The position numbers and the translations under genes were made by a program. From assembly GCA_002418865.1 (NCBI GenBank), contig DIEY01000003.1, positions 53,670 through 117,669 on the forward strand: DNA of 64,000 nt. The letters run 5' to 3'. The DNA comes from Bacteroidales bacterium UBA5762. GTDB lineage: Bacteria; Bacteroidota; Bacteroidia; Bacteroidales; TTA-H9. Below the pieces are notes generated by a model. That model had not been told where the DNA came from, made no database searches, and saw nothing but the letters and a program-made list of their open reading frames with translations. This document shows positions 17,575 to 26,849 of this stretch, one piece after another (position 1 is the first letter of the stretch; every line of letters begins with the position of its first letter).

Positions 17575-18810
17575 ATGGCAAAGACTTTAGAATACTGTTC
17601 ATTTTGTGGCAGAAGCAAAAAAGAAGTCAATTTATTGATTAGCGGGATAAATGCTAACATTTGCGATAGTTGTGTAGAACAGGCACGCGATATTGTGATG
17701 CAGGAATTAACTTCGGCAAAAAAGAAGAAAGTACAATTGAAAAAGATTTATAAACCTGCAGAAATTAAGGCCTATCTCGATCAATATGTCATTGGCCAGG
17801 AAGAAGCTAAGAAAGTTCTATCGGTTGCAGTATACAATCATTATAAAAGGATAACACAACCCATTAATCGAAGCAATATTGATGAAGTAGAAATCGAAAA
17901 ATCGAATATTATTTTTGTGGGTGAGACAGGCACCGGAAAAACTCTTTTAGCGCAAACCATAGCGCGTTTGCTCAATGTACCTTTTTGTATAGCCGATGCA
18001 ACTGTATTAACCGAAGCAGGTTATGTAGGAGAAGATGTTGAAAGCATTTTAACACGTTTACTTCAAGCTGCCGATTATGATGTGGCATCTGCAGAAATGG
18101 GTATTGTTTTTATTGACGAAATCGACAAAATATCTCGCAAAAGCGATAATCCAAGCATTACACGAGATGTATCGGGAGAAGGAGTTCAACAAGCCTTACT
18201 CAAACTCCTCGAAGGTAGCATCGTTAATGTTCCTCCACAAGGAGGCCGCAAACATCCCGAGCAAAAATTTATTCAGGTAAATACTCAGAATATCCTGTTT
18301 ATAGCCGGAGGTGCATTTGATGGCATTGAGAAAAAAATAGCCTCAAGACTCAGAACCAATATTGTGGGTTTTAAAAAGGAACCATTTACCGAAATAGAGA
18401 AAGATAATCTGCTGCAATACGTTTCGCCACCCGACTTGAGAGCCTATGGTCTTATTCCAGAACTCACAGGACGTTTTCCAGTGGTTTGTCATCTTTCGCC
18501 ATTAGATGCTAATTCTTTGAAACGCATCCTCATTGAGCCCAAAAATGCTTTGGTAAAACAGTACAAGAAAATTTTCGAATTAGATAATATTCATTTGAGC
18601 TTCGATGATGAAGTACTCGATTTCGTGGTACAAAAATCCATAGAATTCAAACTTGGTGCTCGGGGTTTGCGCTCCATTATGGAAAGTATTCTTAAGGACT
18701 TAATGTTTGAGGCACCCTCAGGAAATCTCTCCACTCACCTTAACATTACCCTCGATTATGCCAAGGAAAAGTTTGAATCTTCTAACATTAGCCGCTTAAA
18801 AGTTGCATAA
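17575..18810 (+). CDS. clpX: ClpX ATP-dependent unfoldase subunit
   Basis: 411 residues. The N-terminal treble-clef zinc finger (CSFCGRSKKEV ... CDSCV) binds adaptors and substrates. The AAA+ domain has Walker A GETGTGKT, Walker B IVFIDEIDKI, the pore loop GYVGEDV, sensor regions and the C-terminal GARGLRSIMES. ClpX hexamers recognise tagged substrates, unfold them and feed them to ClpP, encoded directly upstream. An AAAGGAG-like sequence about 15 nt before the ATG at 17575 could be a ribosome-binding site, unusual for this genome. A bidirectional terminator follows the gene. Confidence 0.98.
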   Translation: MAKTLEYCSFCGRSKKEVNLLISGINANICDSCVEQARDIVMQELTSAKKKKVQLKKIYKPAEIKAYLDQYVIGQEEAKKVLSVAVYNHYKRITQPINRSNIDEVEIEKSNIIFVGETGTGKTLLAQTIARLLNVPFCIADATVLTEAGYVGEDVESILTRLLQAADYDVASAEMGIVFIDEIDKISRKSDNPSITRDVSGEGVQQALLKLLEGSIVNVPPQGGRKHPEQKFIQVNTQNILFIAGGAFDGIEKKIASRLRTNIVGFKKEPFTEIEKDNLLQYVSPPDLRAYGLIPELTGRFPVVCHLSPLDANSLKRILIEPKNALVKQYKKIFELDNIHLSFDDEVLDFVVQKSIEFKLGARGLRSIMESILKDLMFEAPSGNLSTHLNITLDYAKEKFESSNISRLKVA

Positions 18811-18848
18811 ACTATACAGGTCTCCTAATATTTAGTACACCCAAAAAA

Positions 18849-18885
18849 GCCCTGATTAAAAAATGCTTTACTCAGGGCTTTTTTA
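18849..18885. terminator. Bidirectional intrinsic terminator between clpX and pfkA
   Basis: Stem GCCCTGA (18849-18855) / TCAGGGC (18872-18878) with a 16-nt loop. A T-run follows on the plus strand and an A-run precedes it, giving a U-tract in both directions. It serves the convergent clpX and pfkA genes. Confidence 0.88.
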
Positions 18886-18927
18886 TTTTTATATTCAATA
18901 AAAAAGAAATTTTCAACTCAAAAGGAA

Positions 18928-20022
18928 TTAATCCCCGAAGCAGATACCGACCCCGCGTGCTGTCTTTATTAAGGCAGTATCCATTTCCACGAAATTATAT
19001 CTTTTAATGGCATCTTTCAGGGGGACGGAAGTAATGTAAGGATGACGGTATGAAACCATTTGTCCAAATTTTCCTTCGAGCACAAGTTCCATTGCTTTAA
19101 CACCAAACTGAGTAGCCAAAACGCGATCATAAGCAATAGGCACCCCTCCGCGTTGTACATGACCTAAGACAGTAGCGCGCATATCGTAAGGACAACCTGC
19201 TTCTTTCAGCTCGTTCATTAGTCGCTCGGCAGCGCCCGAAAACTTAATATTGTGGTAACCTATTTCTCCAGTTTCCTTTTTGGCAAAATCACCTCCTATT
19301 GGGCGAGCACCTTCTGAAATCACAATATTTATAAATCCACGCCCTTTCACAAATCGAGAATCAATTTTTTGAAGGACTTTATCGATATCGTAAGGAATTT
19401 CGGGAATAAGACATATCTCAGCTCCTCCAGCTACTGCAGCATTCATGGCAATCCATCCTGCATAGCGACCCATAACTTCGAGAATCAAAATACGATTGTG
19501 GCTTGCAGCTGTTGTAACAAGTTTATCAACAGCCTCGGTACAAATCTGAACTGCAGTTTGAAATCCAAATGTAGAATCAGTTCCTACCAAATCGTTATCA
19601 ATCGTTTTAGGTACGCCAATAATATTGAGTCCTTTTTCGTATAAAGCATAAGAAATGGCCTGAGAACCTTCTCCTCCAATACTAATGACGGCATCTACAC
19701 CCAAATATTGCAACTTACGAAGCATTTCGTCGCTTCTATCGACTTCTTCCCAAGTTCCATCCGGCTTTTTTATCGGCCAGGCAAAAGGACCCCCTTTATT
19801 GGTAGTCCCTAAAATTGTACCACCCTGATAATGTATGCCCGAAACGGTCTTTTCGTCGAGGACCATTATCTCAGTGGGTTCTCTCAATATTCCATTAAAT
19901 GCTTCGATGCTTCCTATTACTTCCCAATTCTTCTCTTGCCCAGCCCTTTTAACTATGGCTCGAATTACTGCATTTAATCCCGGGCAGTCACCACCACCTG
20001 TTGCTACTAATACTCTATTCAT
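18928..20022 (-). CDS. pfkA: 6-phosphofructokinase (group III type active site)
   Basis: 364 residues. The PFK fold is evident: GGGDCPGLNAVIRA (nucleotide/PPi loop), GGTILGTTNKGGPF, GVPKTIDNDLVGTDSTFGFQTAV, EVMGRYAGWIA and HVQRGGVPIAYDR. It phosphorylates fructose 6-phosphate in glycolysis. The phosphoryl-donor positions read GGEGS (Glu118-Gly119) and PKT (Lys139). The Gly/Lys pair corresponds to Gly104/Lys124 of the E. coli numbering, a combination found in group III enzymes that may use ATP or PPi. Glu instead of the usual Asp in GGDGS is unusual. A -7-like TATTTTTG lies on the minus strand at 20089-20096. Confidence 0.94.
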   Translation of the reverse strand: MNRVLVATGGGDCPGLNAVIRAIVKRAGQEKNWEVIGSIEAFNGILREPTEIMVLDEKTVSGIHYQGGTILGTTNKGGPFAWPIKKPDGTWEEVDRSDEMLRKLQYLGVDAVISIGGEGSQAISYALYEKGLNIIGVPKTIDNDLVGTDSTFGFQTAVQICTEAVDKLVTTAASHNRILILEVMGRYAGWIAMNAAVAGGAEICLIPEIPYDIDKVLQKIDSRFVKGRGFINIVISEGARPIGGDFAKKETGEIGYHNIKFSGAAERLMNELKEAGCPYDMRATVLGHVQRGGVPIAYDRVLATQFGVKAMELVLEGKFGQMVSYRHPYITSVPLKDAIKRYNFVEMDTALIKTARGVGICFGD

Positions 20023-20173
20023 TTGTTATAGATAGTTAGATTGAGTTAAATTTATTTCCTTATTATTTAAATTTTCCCATTTTGCGTGCAAAAATAGTAA
20101 GGAATATGTATACGAATGTTTATTCGGGTATTAAATTTGCAATCCTTTAAAAAGTAATTTTGAGATTTTCGTC

Positions 20174-20758
20174 ATGAAAAAAATACTCCTATCAGGCATC
20201 TTATTTTTATGCACTGCCTTGCTTGCCGAAGCTCAAAATACTTCGCCCATTATAGTTAAAGCCACGATTTTCGAAAATGATACTATTCCATTTATAGAAC
20301 TTAAGCCAGTTACCATATATGGATTGCCAGTGTTTAAAAATAAGAAAGATCAGCGTCAATGGGAGAAACTTGTGCGTAACGTAAAAAAGGTTTACCCTTA
20401 TGCAAGATTAGCCGGCATTAAATTTCAAGAATATGAGTACCTGATTTTAACTTCCAGATCGGACAAAGAAAGGAAGAATTATATCAACCGCCTAGAAAAA
20501 GAATTAACCAACCAATATGCTGATGAATTGGAAAAACTCACTTTTACTCAAGGGAAAATCCTTTTTAAACTCATCGACAGGGAAACAGGCAACTCATCAT
20601 ACGAATTGGTCAAAGAGTTGAAAGGAAAGTTTATGGCTTTTTTCTGGAATTCGTTTGCTCGTATTTTTGGTTACAATTTAAAAGAGAAATACGATCCTTA
20701 TGGGAAAGATGCCAATATTGAACAAATTGTAGTTTTAATCGAAAACGGAGCTATTTAA
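20174..20758 (+). CDS. DUF4294-like exported protein
   Basis: 194 residues with a clear signal peptide (MKKILLSGILFLCTALLAEA, cleavage before Gln). The mature part begins with a beta-rich segment (VKATIFENDTIPFIELKPVTIYG) and continues as a basic helical region (QRQWEKLVRNVKKVYPYARLAG) and FTQGKILFKLIDRETGNSSYELVKEL. This pattern is that of the Bacteroidota DUF4294 family of periplasmic proteins, whose function is not known. The gene stands alone between divergent pfkA and a convergent sugar transferase. A -7-like TAAATTTG lies at 20132-20139. Confidence 0.8.
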   Translation: MKKILLSGILFLCTALLAEAQNTSPIIVKATIFENDTIPFIELKPVTIYGLPVFKNKKDQRQWEKLVRNVKKVYPYARLAGIKFQEYEYLILTSRSDKERKNYINRLEKELTNQYADELEKLTFTQGKILFKLIDRETGNSSYELVKELKGKFMAFFWNSFARIFGYNLKEKYDPYGKDANIEQIVVLIENGAI

Positions 20759-20763
20759 AAGTT

Positions 20764-22176
20764 TTATTTTCCTCTTCCTTGCAGGACAATCATGATAGTA
20801 TAGACCAAAATTTTGATATCCATTGCAATAGACATATTTTCCAGATAAATAAGGTCGAATTTAGCTCTTTCTATCATTTGGTCGAGGTTCTCGGCATAAC
20901 CAAATTTTACTTGACCCCAACTCGTGATGCCTGGTTTAACTTTGAGCAACAGCTTATAATGAGGCATTTTTTGTATGATTTGTTCGATGTAGTAAGGTCG
21001 TTCAGGCCTTGGTCCTACTAATGACATATCTCCTTTCAATACGGTAAAAAACTGTGGAATTTCGTCGAGTCTATATTGCCGCATGATTTTTCCAAATGGA
21101 GTTATACGAGGGTCGTCTTTCGAGGACAATTGTGGTCCATTGCTCTCAGCATCTTGATACATAGAACGGAACTTTACCATTTTAAATATTTTACCTCTTA
21201 AGCCTACACGTGGTTGGCAATAAAGAATAGGCCCTGGCGATGACAGTTTTACCCCTATAGCCGTAAATAAAAATACTGGCGAAAGAACAATAATGGCTAT
21301 CAACGAAACAACGATATCCATGGCTCGTTTTACTACCATTTGCCATGCAGGCATCAAATTAGTAGAAATTTCTATCAATGGAGAATAGATAGAAGAGGTT
21401 TTGACCGATCCTAAAAGAATATCTTGCATAATGGGAGCAATCTTAATAACTACGTTAGTTTCTTCCAATTCAGTAATCACACGTTCCACAGCATCTTTCT
21501 CCGAGCGCTCAAAAGCTATAATAACTTCTTCAACCTTATGCTCTTCTACAATTCTTTTTAAATCTTTATAAGTTCCAAGATGGGGTATATAATGATCCAG
21601 TAAATTTTCTTCAGAAACACCAGCATCGACAAATCCAATGAATTTATTCCCAGGCGATAGTGGCTGGTTTTCAATTTCTTGAAATATGGATAAGGCATTA
21701 CCATTGCAGCCAACCATAACTGTATTAAACCCAATCTTTCGATGATGAATCTTGTTGTTAGTGATAGTAGTAAGTAAAAATCGAGCTAAATAAGTAAATG
21801 AAAAATGCAACACGAAAAGAACTATAAACGACTGATAATATGACTTATAGGAGCGTATGACATCATCCAAAATCAATACGAAAAAAATTATTAAAACCCC
21901 TATTAAGGTAATACTTAAAGTATGTCCCAATTCTTTCAGCCTCGATTTACGGTAAATTTTGCGATATTGACCCGAAATAGCATAAAGAATCAGCCAGAAT
22001 ATAGGAACTGCAATAATCCCATAGAAAAATTTAGGATCATCAAAAACTACGGTATAATGCTCTAGAAAATAAGGATCAACATAATATTTACGATAAAAGA
22101 AAAACAAACTCCAAGCAAGTAAGGCAGTTATATAATCAGCAATAACATATTTAGCAATTTGTAGATTTTTATTCAT
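20764..22176 (-). CDS. Polyprenyl-phosphate sugar-1-phosphate transferase (WcaJ/PglC-like)
   Basis: 470 residues. Four N-terminal membrane helices (about 10-130) precede a CoA/nucleotide-binding-like fold (VMVGCNGNALSIFQEIENQ, FIGFVDAG). A fifth membrane segment (about 280-305) leads into the catalytic bacterial sugar-transferase domain: KRAMDIVVSL, GPILYCQPRVGLRGKIFKMVKFRSM, DPRITPFGKIMRQYRLDEIPQF, GDMSLVGPRPE and VKPGITSWGQV. Enzymes of this class move a sugar 1-phosphate from a UDP-sugar onto undecaprenyl phosphate, the first step of an exopolysaccharide or O-antigen unit. The adjacent lipoprotein gene lies 4 bp upstream and may be co-transcribed. No further glycan cluster is visible around it. 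Confidence 0.93.
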   Translation of the reverse strand: MNKNLQIAKYVIADYITALLAWSLFFFYRKYYVDPYFLEHYTVVFDDPKFFYGIIAVPIFWLILYAISGQYRKIYRKSRLKELGHTLSITLIGVLIIFFVLILDDVIRSYKSYYQSFIVLFVLHFSFTYLARFLLTTITNNKIHHRKIGFNTVMVGCNGNALSIFQEIENQPLSPGNKFIGFVDAGVSEENLLDHYIPHLGTYKDLKRIVEEHKVEEVIIAFERSEKDAVERVITELEETNVVIKIAPIMQDILLGSVKTSSIYSPLIEISTNLMPAWQMVVKRAMDIVVSLIAIIVLSPVFLFTAIGVKLSSPGPILYCQPRVGLRGKIFKMVKFRSMYQDAESNGPQLSSKDDPRITPFGKIMRQYRLDEIPQFFTVLKGDMSLVGPRPERPYYIEQIIQKMPHYKLLLKVKPGITSWGQVKFGYAENLDQMIERAKFDLIYLENMSIAMDIKILVYTIMIVLQGRGK

Positions 22177-22180
22177 AAAA

Positions 22181-23095
22181 CTACTTCGACTGATTATTTA
22201 AATAAACCAATTTCATATTATCGAAATATATTTCAGTTTGCTCTTTCCCGCTATCGAGCATGGCTCCCCAAAAGAGTTTAAACTTTAGAACATCATCAGA
22301 GCTGCTAACGTTTGGGGTGAGGTTGATATAAATTTTATTCCAGTTAGGAGATGGGTTTATATCGAGTATAGGAGATTGAATATATTGATCGATTCCCAGA
22401 GCGATTATTCCAAAGGTAAAAGTATTGCTGCAGCGGTAATTCATTTCGAGAAAAACGGGCGATCCATTTCGGGGTAAACTTATTGCTTCTGAAGTCATGG
22501 CTTCGAAAATGCTATCAGATAGCGTAAGTGTAATTTTCCCAGAGTGCAAACCTTCGAATGTAGATGGGTCATTCTCGGCAGTAAGCTGAAAATCGACATT
22601 GCTCTTCTTCGTAGTATCCAAAGCAAGATTGGCATCTTCAAAGTTTTCACTCCAAGCAAATTGAACCAAATCTTTGTAGGTTGTATAAATTGTATTTTTA
22701 CCGTTAAATACATCTCCTTTTATAACAGTGACAGAATCGGGAGCAAGAATAATTTCGCGGTTTATTTGATTATAAAGGGGGTAATAAGCTCGCAATTGCA
22801 CCATTCCATCCATTCTAATGCCCGGAATAATTGTAAGTCGGTGTTTTCCAGTATAAAGCAATGGAACAGTAGCTGGTAGTTCAAATGCGCCAATGAGCTG
22901 CTCATCCACATAAATCCATGCATCCGTAATTTTACTCGATGCACTTCCCTGTGAAGGAGATTCAATTTTTAGGGCTATACTATCGATCTTTAAATAGGCG
23001 GGTATGTTCTGATCGCCTTCGAAATCATCGCAAGATGACAGGGTAAACAATAAAAGAAAAGGCAAACATAATATATTGAGGACTTTAATGCTCAT
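22181..23095 (-). CDS. Lipoprotein of unknown function, beta-rich
   Basis: 304 residues. The signal sequence ends in the lipobox LSSC (Cys22), followed by two acidic residues (DD), so surface or periplasmic lipid anchoring is expected. The mature protein is beta-rich. A first half resembles a PEGA-like/carbohydrate-binding sandwich (WIYVDEQLIGAFELP, GKHRLTIIPGIRMDG); the second half contains a jelly-roll-like pattern (FEGLHSGKITLTL, PVFLEMNYRCSNTFTFGI, TEIYFDNMKLVYL). No catalytic motif is recognised. It lies 4 bp upstream of the sugar-transferase gene on the same strand, so a link to envelope glycans is possible. Confidence 0.75.
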   Translation of the reverse strand: MSIKVLNILCLPFLLLFTLSSCDDFEGDQNIPAYLKIDSIALKIESPSQGSASSKITDAWIYVDEQLIGAFELPATVPLLYTGKHRLTIIPGIRMDGMVQLRAYYPLYNQINREIILAPDSVTVIKGDVFNGKNTIYTTYKDLVQFAWSENFEDANLALDTTKKSNVDFQLTAENDPSTFEGLHSGKITLTLSDSIFEAMTSEAISLPRNGSPVFLEMNYRCSNTFTFGIIALGIDQYIQSPILDINPSPNWNKIYINLTPNVSSSDDVLKFKLFWGAMLDSGKEQTEIYFDNMKLVYLNNQSK

Positions 23096-23187
23096 AAAAA
23101 ATTGAAACTACATCAGCTTTGTTTTCAGAACGCAGATGTTAGCCTGAATATTATTGAAGTGAATAAATAAAATAAGGAGAAAAGCCT

Positions 23188-24165
23188 CTAAGCATTTATT
23201 TTCTCCATAATTTGGTATGCGAGGTTAAGGGCGTCAATTCCATCTTGGATAGTCACAGGAGGAATATCATCGTATATGATGGCAGAAGCGAAGCTTTCTA
23301 ATTCCATTTTTATAGCATTGACGGGTAAGATAGGTGGATTCTCGAAGACAAATTGTTTTGCTGGTTTATTAGGACCCATGTCGAGTACCAAATCGAAAGG
23401 TCCCTTGTGATTGGGCTCATAATCTTGGATGCGTATAATTTCAACCTTCTTGTCTAAAAAATCTACCGAGAGATATCTATCATACTGGAAAAAACGAATT
23501 TTTCTCATATTTTTCATACTCATCCGACTAGCAGTTAGGTTAGCCACGCAACCATTTTCGAACTCCAAACGGGCATTGGCGATATCGGGAGTGCTGCTGA
23601 TTATAGCTACTCCACTTGCATGTACACGTCTGATATTGCTTTTCACTAAACTTAAAACGATATCAAGGTCATGTATCATCAAATCAAGGATAACAGGCAC
23701 ATCAAGCCCACGAGGATTAAATGTAGAGAGTCGGTGAGCTTCAATAAACATTGGCTGGTTAAAATAAGGTTTGGCTGCCAAAAAAGCAGGATTAAACCTT
23801 TCTACATGACCCACTTGTACTTTAACATTGGCTTCATAAGCCAGTTTCATAAGTTCACGTGCTTCATCGGGTGTAGCCACTATAGGCTTCTCGATGAATA
23901 CATGACGCGACTCCCTTAATGCTCGCGAAGCACATGGAAAATGCTCAACAGTGGGAGTTACAATATCCACCACATCTACATCGTCTATTAAAGATTGAAT
24001 ATCATGATAAGCTTTCAATGAAAAATCTTCCGAGACTTTTGCAGCAGTCTGTTCGTCTGGATCATAAAAACCCATTAACTGATAAGATTCAATTTCTCGT
24101 ATGCAGCGAATATGAATTTTCCCTAAATGACCTGCACCTAAAACACCTATTTTTAACTTGTTCAT
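23188..24165 (-). CDS. Gfo/Idh/MocA-family NAD(P)-dependent oxidoreductase
   Basis: 325 residues. The N-terminal Rossmann fold opens with KIGVLGAGHLGKIHIRCI. The family signature EKPIVATPDEARELM follows near residue 92 (Lys of the EKP motif), then VGHVERFNPA and the helix DLMIHDLDIVLSLV, whose aspartate/histidine pair is typical of the catalytic site. These enzymes oxidise or reduce sugars or sugar nucleotides with NAD(P). The position, 92 bp upstream of a lipoprotein and a polyprenyl sugar transferase, suggests a UDP-sugar-modifying role, but the substrate cannot be read from the sequence. Confidence 0.92.
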   Translation of the reverse strand: MNKLKIGVLGAGHLGKIHIRCIREIESYQLMGFYDPDEQTAAKVSEDFSLKAYHDIQSLIDDVDVVDIVTPTVEHFPCASRALRESRHVFIEKPIVATPDEARELMKLAYEANVKVQVGHVERFNPAFLAAKPYFNQPMFIEAHRLSTFNPRGLDVPVILDLMIHDLDIVLSLVKSNIRRVHASGVAIISSTPDIANARLEFENGCVANLTASRMSMKNMRKIRFFQYDRYLSVDFLDKKVEIIRIQDYEPNHKGPFDLVLDMGPNKPAKQFVFENPPILPVNAIKMELESFASAIIYDDIPPVTIQDGIDALNLAYQIMEKINA

Positions 24166-24306
24166 CCGTTTAAAAGTCCTTCATTTTTAAAAACGTGCAA
24201 ACGTAGGCAAAATCTCCTCATCAGACAAAACCATTTTAGTAGAAGCAACGAAATATGATACATTCACCTTTAAATCCTTAATTTCGCATTTCCAATCTAC
24301 TGAATT

Positions 24307-24978
24307 ATGCTCCAGCGAAATTTCGAAGATAATTATCGCCATAAAGGATTGAGGAAAAAACTGGTAGAAGAAATTAAAAGAAAAGGCATTAGCGATGAGA
24401 ATGTTTTGAAAGCCATTGAAGAAATTCCACGGCATTGGTTCCTCGATGCCGCTTTTCTTGAATTTGCCTATCAAGATAAACCTTTCCCTATTGCATGTCA
24501 ACAAACCATTTCACAGCCCTATACTGTGGCTTTTCAAACTCAACTGCTCGATGTAAAACCCAGAGAAAAAGTATTGGAAATAGGAACGGGCTCAGGATAT
24601 CAGGCTTGTGTATTGTCAAAACTTGGAGCAAAGGTGTTTACAATTGAAAGACAAAAAAAACTATATCAACAAACCAAGGAATTTTTAATAGCAGCAGGGT
24701 TCCCCGAAATCAAATGTTTTTACGGAGATGGATATAAAGGCTTACCTGCCTATGCTCCTTTTGACAAAATTATTATAACGGCAGGGGCGCCAGAAATTCC
24801 AGAGGCACTCATCGAGCAATTAAAACCAGGAGGCAGGCTGGTAGTGCCTGTGGGCGATTATTCATTTCAAATCATGACTTTGGTTATAAAAAATGCCGAC
24901 GGGAGCATAACCAAAGAAGAGCATGGCGTTTTTGCCTTTGTCCCCATGTTGAAAAATAAGGCAAACGATAATGTTTAA
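24307..24978 (+). CDS. pcm: Protein-L-isoaspartate O-methyltransferase
   Basis: 223 residues with the full PCMT layout: an N-terminal helical segment, FLEFAYQDKPFPIACQQTISQPYTVA (substrate-binding loop), SAM motif I VLEIGTGSGYQACVL, the acidic IERQ end of strand beta2, GDGYKGLPAYAPFDKIIITAGAPEIP, and LKPGGRLVVPVGD. The enzyme methylates isoaspartyl residues in aged proteins to start repair. Its stop codon overlaps that of the convergent response regulator by 4 bp. Confidence 0.96.
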   Translation: MLQRNFEDNYRHKGLRKKLVEEIKRKGISDENVLKAIEEIPRHWFLDAAFLEFAYQDKPFPIACQQTISQPYTVAFQTQLLDVKPREKVLEIGTGSGYQACVLSKLGAKVFTIERQKKLYQQTKEFLIAAGFPEIKCFYGDGYKGLPAYAPFDKIIITAGAPEIPEALIEQLKPGGRLVVPVGDYSFQIMTLVIKNADGSITKEEHGVFAFVPMLKNKANDNV

Positions 24979-26126
24979 TTCGAATATTTTACTACATCTT
25001 CGGCCGAAATAACACGTTCACACAGAATAGCCAATCTCTCCACCATATTTCGAAGTTCACGTACATTTCCTGTCCATTTTCGTTTTTTAAGCGCTTCGAG
25101 AGCATCGGGAGTAAATTCGAGAGAAGGTTTGCCCATTTCGGCCGATATTATCTCCATAAAGTGTTTTGTCAATAAAGGAATATCTTCTGTGCGTTCTTCT
25201 AAAGAAGGCACATGGATAATAATTACGCTCAAACGGTGGTATAGATCCTCTCTAAAGTTTCCTTTCGTAATCTCAGCTTTTAAATCTTTATTAGTAGCGG
25301 CGATAATGCGCACGTCAACTGGTATCTCCTTTTCACCTCCTACCCTTGTAATTTTATTTTCTTGCAATGACCTCAATACCTTAGCTTGAGCCGATAAACT
25401 CATATCGCCAACTTCGTCAAGAAACAAGGTTCCTCCATTGGCCAGTTCAAAATCGCCCTTTCTTTGTTTAATAGCCGAAGTGAAAGATCCTTTTTCATGT
25501 CCAAACAATTGGCTTTCGATGAGTTCGGAGGGTATAGCGGCACAGTTTACTTCAACAAATGGGCCATGAGCTCTTGGACTGTTTTCGTGCAAGGCCCTGG
25601 CAACTAATTCCTTGCCAGTTCCATTCTCACCCGTTATCAATACTCGTGCATTCGTCGGAGCAACTCTCTCTATCATAGCCAATACATTTTTTATGGCTTC
25701 CGACTCCCCTATAATTTGATTATTCTTTAAAACCCTTTTCCTCAGATTACGCGTTTCATTCAAGAGTTTGGAACGATCAAGCGCATTTCTTACACTAACC
25801 AGTAAACGATTGAGGTCGAGTGGTTTGCTAATATAGTCGAATGCACCTTTTTTAATGGCTTCTACGGCTGTATCAATGGTGCCATGTCCAGATATCATAA
25901 TAACTGGCGTTTCACCTTGCTCCTGCACCTTTTCTAAAACTTCTATCCCGTCAATTCCAGGCATCTTTATATCACACAACACCACATCATAATCATTGGA
26001 TTGAACTTTTTCTATGGCTTCCTGCCCATTTTGAGCTTCATCTACGCTATATTTTTCGTATTCAAGAATCTCTCTTAAAGTTTTACGTATAGCACGCTCA
26101 TCATCAACTACAAGAATTCTTGGCAT
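24975..26126 (-). CDS. NtrC-like response regulator without DNA-binding domain
   Basis: 383 residues from ATG 26126 (MPRILVVDDE; three more codons are open upstream). It has a receiver with phospho-acceptor in VVLCDIKMPG, and a sigma-54-type AAA+ domain with Walker A GENGTGKE, the sigma-54 contact loop written GSFTSA instead of GAFTGA, Walker B GGTLFLDEVGD, and NVRELRNMVERL. The protein ends about ten residues later (ISAEDVVKYSN), where NtrC proteins carry a Fis-type helix-turn-helix. It would therefore activate sigma-54 polymerase from solution, or act through a partner. GSFTSA may be a lineage variant. No kinase gene is adjacent. Confidence 0.9.
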   Translation of the reverse strand: MPRILVVDDERAIRKTLREILEYEKYSVDEAQNGQEAIEKVQSNDYDVVLCDIKMPGIDGIEVLEKVQEQGETPVIMISGHGTIDTAVEAIKKGAFDYISKPLDLNRLLVSVRNALDRSKLLNETRNLRKRVLKNNQIIGESEAIKNVLAMIERVAPTNARVLITGENGTGKELVARALHENSPRAHGPFVEVNCAAIPSELIESQLFGHEKGSFTSAIKQRKGDFELANGGTLFLDEVGDMSLSAQAKVLRSLQENKITRVGGEKEIPVDVRIIAATNKDLKAEITKGNFREDLYHRLSVIIIHVPSLEERTEDIPLLTKHFMEIISAEMGKPSLEFTPDALEALKKRKWTGNVRELRNMVERLAILCERVISAEDVVKYSN

Positions 26127-26240
26127 TTCAATCAATCCATTTCAGACTACAAACTTACTCATTTTCTGAATATCCTTCTTGAGGCTTTGCATCTTTTTTG
26201 CTTTTACCCCAAAAAATTTATATCCGAAACATTTCAATAT

Positions 26241-26271
26241 TTTGATAACCCAGTAAAATATAGTAATTTTG
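26241..26271 (+). promoter_or_regulatory. Promoter of the rimP-nusA-infB operon
   Basis: TTTG at 26241-26244, exactly 19 bp, then TAATTTTG at 26264-26271. It perfectly matches the Bacteroidota consensus and implies a leader of about 80 nt before rimP. Confidence 0.8.
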
Positions 26272-26356
26272 CAAATGATTTAGAGTGCATTTTGGATGCA
26301 AAATCAAAGATGGGGATTCAATCCCCAATTTTTATATCTAAAATTATGATTCACAA

Positions 26357-26821
26357 ATGATTGAAAGCATTAAAATATTGGAAATCATTGATTCGTATTT
26401 AGAAGGAAGCGATAAATTTCTGGTTGATTTAAAAGTAAAACCAGGCAATAAAATCCTTGTGTTTATAGATGGTGATCATGGCATAGATATTGAAGATTGC
26501 GTCGAGCTGAGTCGGTTCATAGAGTCGAAATTAAAGAGTGAAGAAGAAGATTATTCTTTGGAGGTTTCGTCGGCAGGTGCCGAGTCTCCCATACGACTAA
26601 AGCGCCAATATCATCGTCATATTGGCCGAATGTTTCGAATCATTTTAACCGATAAAATTCAGCTAAGAGGACAGCTTTTGCGAGTTGAACCGGAAGGCAT
26701 AGTTTTAAATGTGCAGCAATCCACTACTACAGATAAAGGAAAGAAAAAAATCCAATGGGTTGAAAAGTATTATCCTTTCGAAAAGATTGATGAAGCCCGT
26801 ATAGAATTAAGCTTTAAATAA
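26357..26821 (+). CDS. rimP: RimP ribosome maturation factor
   Basis: 154 residues, the normal RimP length. An N-terminal alpha/beta domain (FLVDLKVKPGNKILVFIDGDHGIDIEDCVELSRFIE) contains the conserved D/GI.I.DC pattern, followed by YSLEVSSAGAESPI (usually LEVSSPG) and a C-terminal Sm-like beta barrel (GRMFRIIL ... RGQLLRVEPEGIVLNV). RimP is needed for late maturation of the 30S subunit. It is the first gene of the usual rimP-nusA-infB operon, 28 bp before nusA. Confidence 0.96.
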   Translation: MIESIKILEIIDSYLEGSDKFLVDLKVKPGNKILVFIDGDHGIDIEDCVELSRFIESKLKSEEEDYSLEVSSAGAESPIRLKRQYHRHIGRMFRIILTDKIQLRGQLLRVEPEGIVLNVQQSTTTDKGKKKIQWVEKYYPFEKIDEARIELSFK

Positions 26822-26849
26822 TTTTGCAATAATTTAACATTCTGATTTT

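Noticed and set aside
20764..24165. Complete exopolysaccharide biosynthesis cluster
   Set aside because: Only a sugar-1-phosphate transferase, a lipoprotein and an oxidoreductase are present; no flippase, polymerase or further glycosyltransferase is adjacent.
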